A stretch of DNA of 7,707 bases, from positions 1 to 7,707 of the forward strand of contig WGBB01000008.1 of NCBI GenBank assembly GCA_015494505.1. Direction: 5' to 3'. Within the stretch, counting starts at the first letter, position 1. The number at the start of each line of letters is the position of its first letter. This document shows positions 5,670 to 7,707 of the stretch, one piece after another. The translations under genes were made by a program, and so were the position numbers. Below the pieces are notes generated by a model. That model was not told the DNA's origin. It saw only the letters and a list, made by a program, of their open reading frames with translations, and made no database searches. The stretch is from Nitratiruptor sp. (GTDB taxonomy: Bacteria; Campylobacterota; Campylobacteria; Campylobacterales; Nitratiruptoraceae).

Positions 5670-7707
5670 ATGGATATCCGAAAAGCCTTTTTAGACTATT
5701 TTGCAAGCAAAGACCACAAGGTCTATGAGAGCGCTCCTTTGGTGCCCCAAGACCCCACCTTGCTTTTTACCAATGCTGGGATGGTGCCTTTTAAAAAGTT
5801 TTTTACAGGGGAGTTGGAAGCCCCCGTACCTAGAGCTACCAGTTGCCAGACATGTATTCGTGCCGGCGGCAAGCACAACGACCTCGAAAACGTGGGCTAC
5901 ACGGCGCGCCACCACACCTTTTTCGAGATGCTGGGCAACTTTAGCTTCGGCGATTACTTCAAAGAAGAGGCCATCGCTTACGCTTGGGAGTTTGTGACGA
6001 AGGTTTTGGAGCTACCTATTGAGAGACTTTGGGTGACGGTGCACGAAAGTGACGACGAAGCTGCCAAAATTTGGGAAAAATTCGTACGTCCCGAACGCAT
6101 CAAACGTTTCGGTGACAAGGACAACTTCTGGCAAATGGGCGATACGGGACCCTGCGGGCCATGTAGCGAGATTTTTTACGACCAGGGTGAGGAGCATTTC
6201 AAAGGCCCTGAGGATTATCTGGGTGGGGACGGTGATAGATTTTTGGAGATTTGGAACCTCGTTTTTATGCAGTATGAGCGCAACGAAGCGGGCGAGCTGC
6301 TTCCACTGCCAAAACCCAGTATCGATACGGGAATGGGGCTGGAGCGTATCACCGCCATCAAAGAAGGGGTACTGAGCAACTACGATAGCTCCCTTTTTAT
6401 GCCTCTCATTCAAGCTATCAGTGAGATAGCCCAGAAGAAGTATGTCTACGAAGAGGGAGCGAGTTTTCGCGTCATTGCAGACCATATCCGCTCCGTCACA
6501 TTCCTTTTGGCCCAAGGCGTGATGTTTAGCAACGAAGGGCGCGGTTACGTGCTGCGCCGTATCCTGCGCCGCGGTGTGCGCCACGGCTATCTTCTGGGAC
6601 TTAAAGAGCCCTTTATGTATCGCCTCGCCGATGAGGTGGCCAAACTCATGGGCACTCATTATGGTTATCTCAATGAAAAACTCCCCACCGTCAAAGAGCA
6701 GATACGTGCCGAAGAGGAGCGATTCTATCAAACCATCGAGGCCGGGATGAAGCTCTTCGAAGAAGAGCTTGCCCGCACCAAAGAGGTCTTTAGCGGCGAG
6801 GTGGCTTTCAAGCTCTACGACACCTACGGGTTTCCTCTGGATCTGACCGAAGATATGCTGCGTGAAAAGGGGCTGCAGCTCGATAAGGAAACCTTCGAGA
6901 AGCGTATGCAAGAGCAGCGCCAGCGCGCCAAGGCCGCATGGAAAGGCAGCGGCGATGCGGCGCTTAGCGGCGATTTCAAAGAGCTTGCGGGACTACGCAA
7001 CGAATTCGTAGGCTATGAGCGACTTACATCTAAGACCATCATTTTGGGGCTTTTGGATGAAAATTTCAAAAAAACGGATGCGCTGCAACCGAGTCAAAAG
7101 GGATGGGTGCTATTGGAAGAGACCCCTTTTTATGCCGAGAGCGGCGGCCAGGTGGGCGATAGGGGCGAACTGCGCCTTTATGAAGGAGAGACCATCGCCA
7201 AGGTGCTCGATACCAAGAAGTTTTTCGATCTCAATCTCAGTCTCATAGAGGCGGTGGGCGAAGTGAAGGTGGATGAAGCCGTCGAAGCCATCGTGGACAA
7301 ATCGCGCCGTGAAATAGCCAAGCACCACTCAGCTACGCACCTTTTGCACAGTGCTCTGCGGCGCATTCTCGGTGAGCATGTGACGCAGCAAGGAAGCCTC
7401 GTGGAGGCTAACAGACTGCGCTTCGATTTTTCCCATCCCAAACCACTCAGCTCCGATGAGATAGAGCGTATCGAAAACTACGTCAACGAAGTGATAGCCC
7501 AAGGCATCGAAGCGAAAGTGGAGGAGATGCCGATAGAAAAAGCCAAGGAAAAAGGCGCGATGGCGCTCTTTGGCGAAAAATATGGCGATGTGGTGCGTGT
7601 GGTGGAGTTTGGCGACGTGAGTGTGGAGCTGTGCGGCGGTACGCATGTGAAAAACACGGCCGAAATCGGCAGCTTCTTTATCACGAAAGAATCGGGCGTA
7701 AGCAGCG
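5670..7707 (+). CDS. alaS: Alanyl-tRNA synthetase, 3'-truncated by window edge
   Basis: AlaS charges tRNA-Ala with alanine in the cytosol and clears mischarged serine and glycine. The frame is open without interruption from ATG 5670 to the window end, giving 679 codons of a protein usually about 850-880 long. The class II catalytic domain shows TNAGMVPFK (34-42), the motif 2 region RHHTFFEMLGNFSFGDYFK (80-98), GDTGPCGPCSE (157-167) and motif 3 DTGMGLER (219-226). The tRNA-recognition helical region follows, including RGYVLRRILRRG near 290-302. The editing domain has ESGGQVGD (490-497) and both halves of its zinc site: HSATH (H553, H557) and CGGTH (C655, H659). The missing part is the C-terminal (C-Ala) domain. 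All key residues seen are intact. The gene has its own promoter-like site and a strong ribosome site. Confidence 0.98.
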   Translation, partial: MDIRKAFLDYFASKDHKVYESAPLVPQDPTLLFTNAGMVPFKKFFTGELEAPVPRATSCQTCIRAGGKHNDLENVGYTARHHTFFEMLGNFSFGDYFKEEAIAYAWEFVTKVLELPIERLWVTVHESDDEAAKIWEKFVRPERIKRFGDKDNFWQMGDTGPCGPCSEIFYDQGEEHFKGPEDYLGGDGDRFLEIWNLVFMQYERNEAGELLPLPKPSIDTGMGLERITAIKEGVLSNYDSSLFMPLIQAISEIAQKKYVYEEGASFRVIADHIRSVTFLLAQGVMFSNEGRGYVLRRILRRGVRHGYLLGLKEPFMYRLADEVAKLMGTHYGYLNEKLPTVKEQIRAEEERFYQTIEAGMKLFEEELARTKEVFSGEVAFKLYDTYGFPLDLTEDMLREKGLQLDKETFEKRMQEQRQRAKAAWKGSGDAALSGDFKELAGLRNEFVGYERLTSKTIILGLLDENFKKTDALQPSQKGWVLLEETPFYAESGGQVGDRGELRLYEGETIAKVLDTKKFFDLNLSLIEAVGEVKVDEAVEAIVDKSRREIAKHHSATHLLHSALRRILGEHVTQQGSLVEANRLRFDFSHPKPLSSDEIERIENYVNEVIAQGIEAKVEEMPIEKAKEKGAMALFGEKYGDVVRVVEFGDVSVELCGGTHVKNTAEIGSFFITKESGVSS

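Noticed and set aside
6012..6911. Long open frame (299 codons) on the - strand inside alaS
   Set aside because: It is wholly antisense to intact, highly conserved AlaS sequence, has no recognisable domain, and its composition follows from reading AlaS codons backwards.

Overview
The window looks like ordinary core chromosome from a member of the Campylobacterota (the former Epsilonproteobacteria). This rests on the character of the proteins: a MurG whose glycine loop reads GGTGGHLAIAKAI, a lysine-rich FtsI starting with a phenylalanine-rich anchor, and a GGDEF protein with an N-terminal helical region of a kind I associate with this phylum. Extended -10 promoters with no clear -35 also fit. 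Base composition looks near balanced, which would suit the vent and sediment lineages better than Campylobacter or Helicobacter. I cannot name a genus. I see no mobile element, CRISPR array, tRNA or rRNA, and no gene-free stretch over 80 bases.

Layout: the left edge cuts into panC (pantothenate synthetase, + strand). Six bases after its stop, and in the same reading frame, is a cytosolic GGDEF diguanylate cyclase. It runs tail-to-tail into murG with an 11-base overlap. On the - strand, ftsW and murG form a tight operon joined by a 4-base GTGA overlap. A 79-base gap then separates ftsW from ftsI, which runs the other way on the + strand. After a 40-base gap carrying its own promoter-like site, alaS begins and continues past the right edge (679 codons seen, C-terminal domain missing).

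Function: the centre is a septal peptidoglycan block. MurG makes lipid II at the inner face of the membrane, FtsW polymerises it into glycan strands, and FtsI cross-links them. FtsW and FtsI are the two halves of one enzyme complex, and here they are fired divergently from one short control region. The flanking genes supply a coenzyme A precursor (panC), cyclic di-GMP (the cyclase) and alanyl-tRNA (alaS).

I find no convincing undescribed system. The points most worth a second look are the GGDEF protein, which has an apparently degraded product-inhibition site and sits coupled behind panC, and the divergent ftsW/ftsI control region with overlapping -10 elements.
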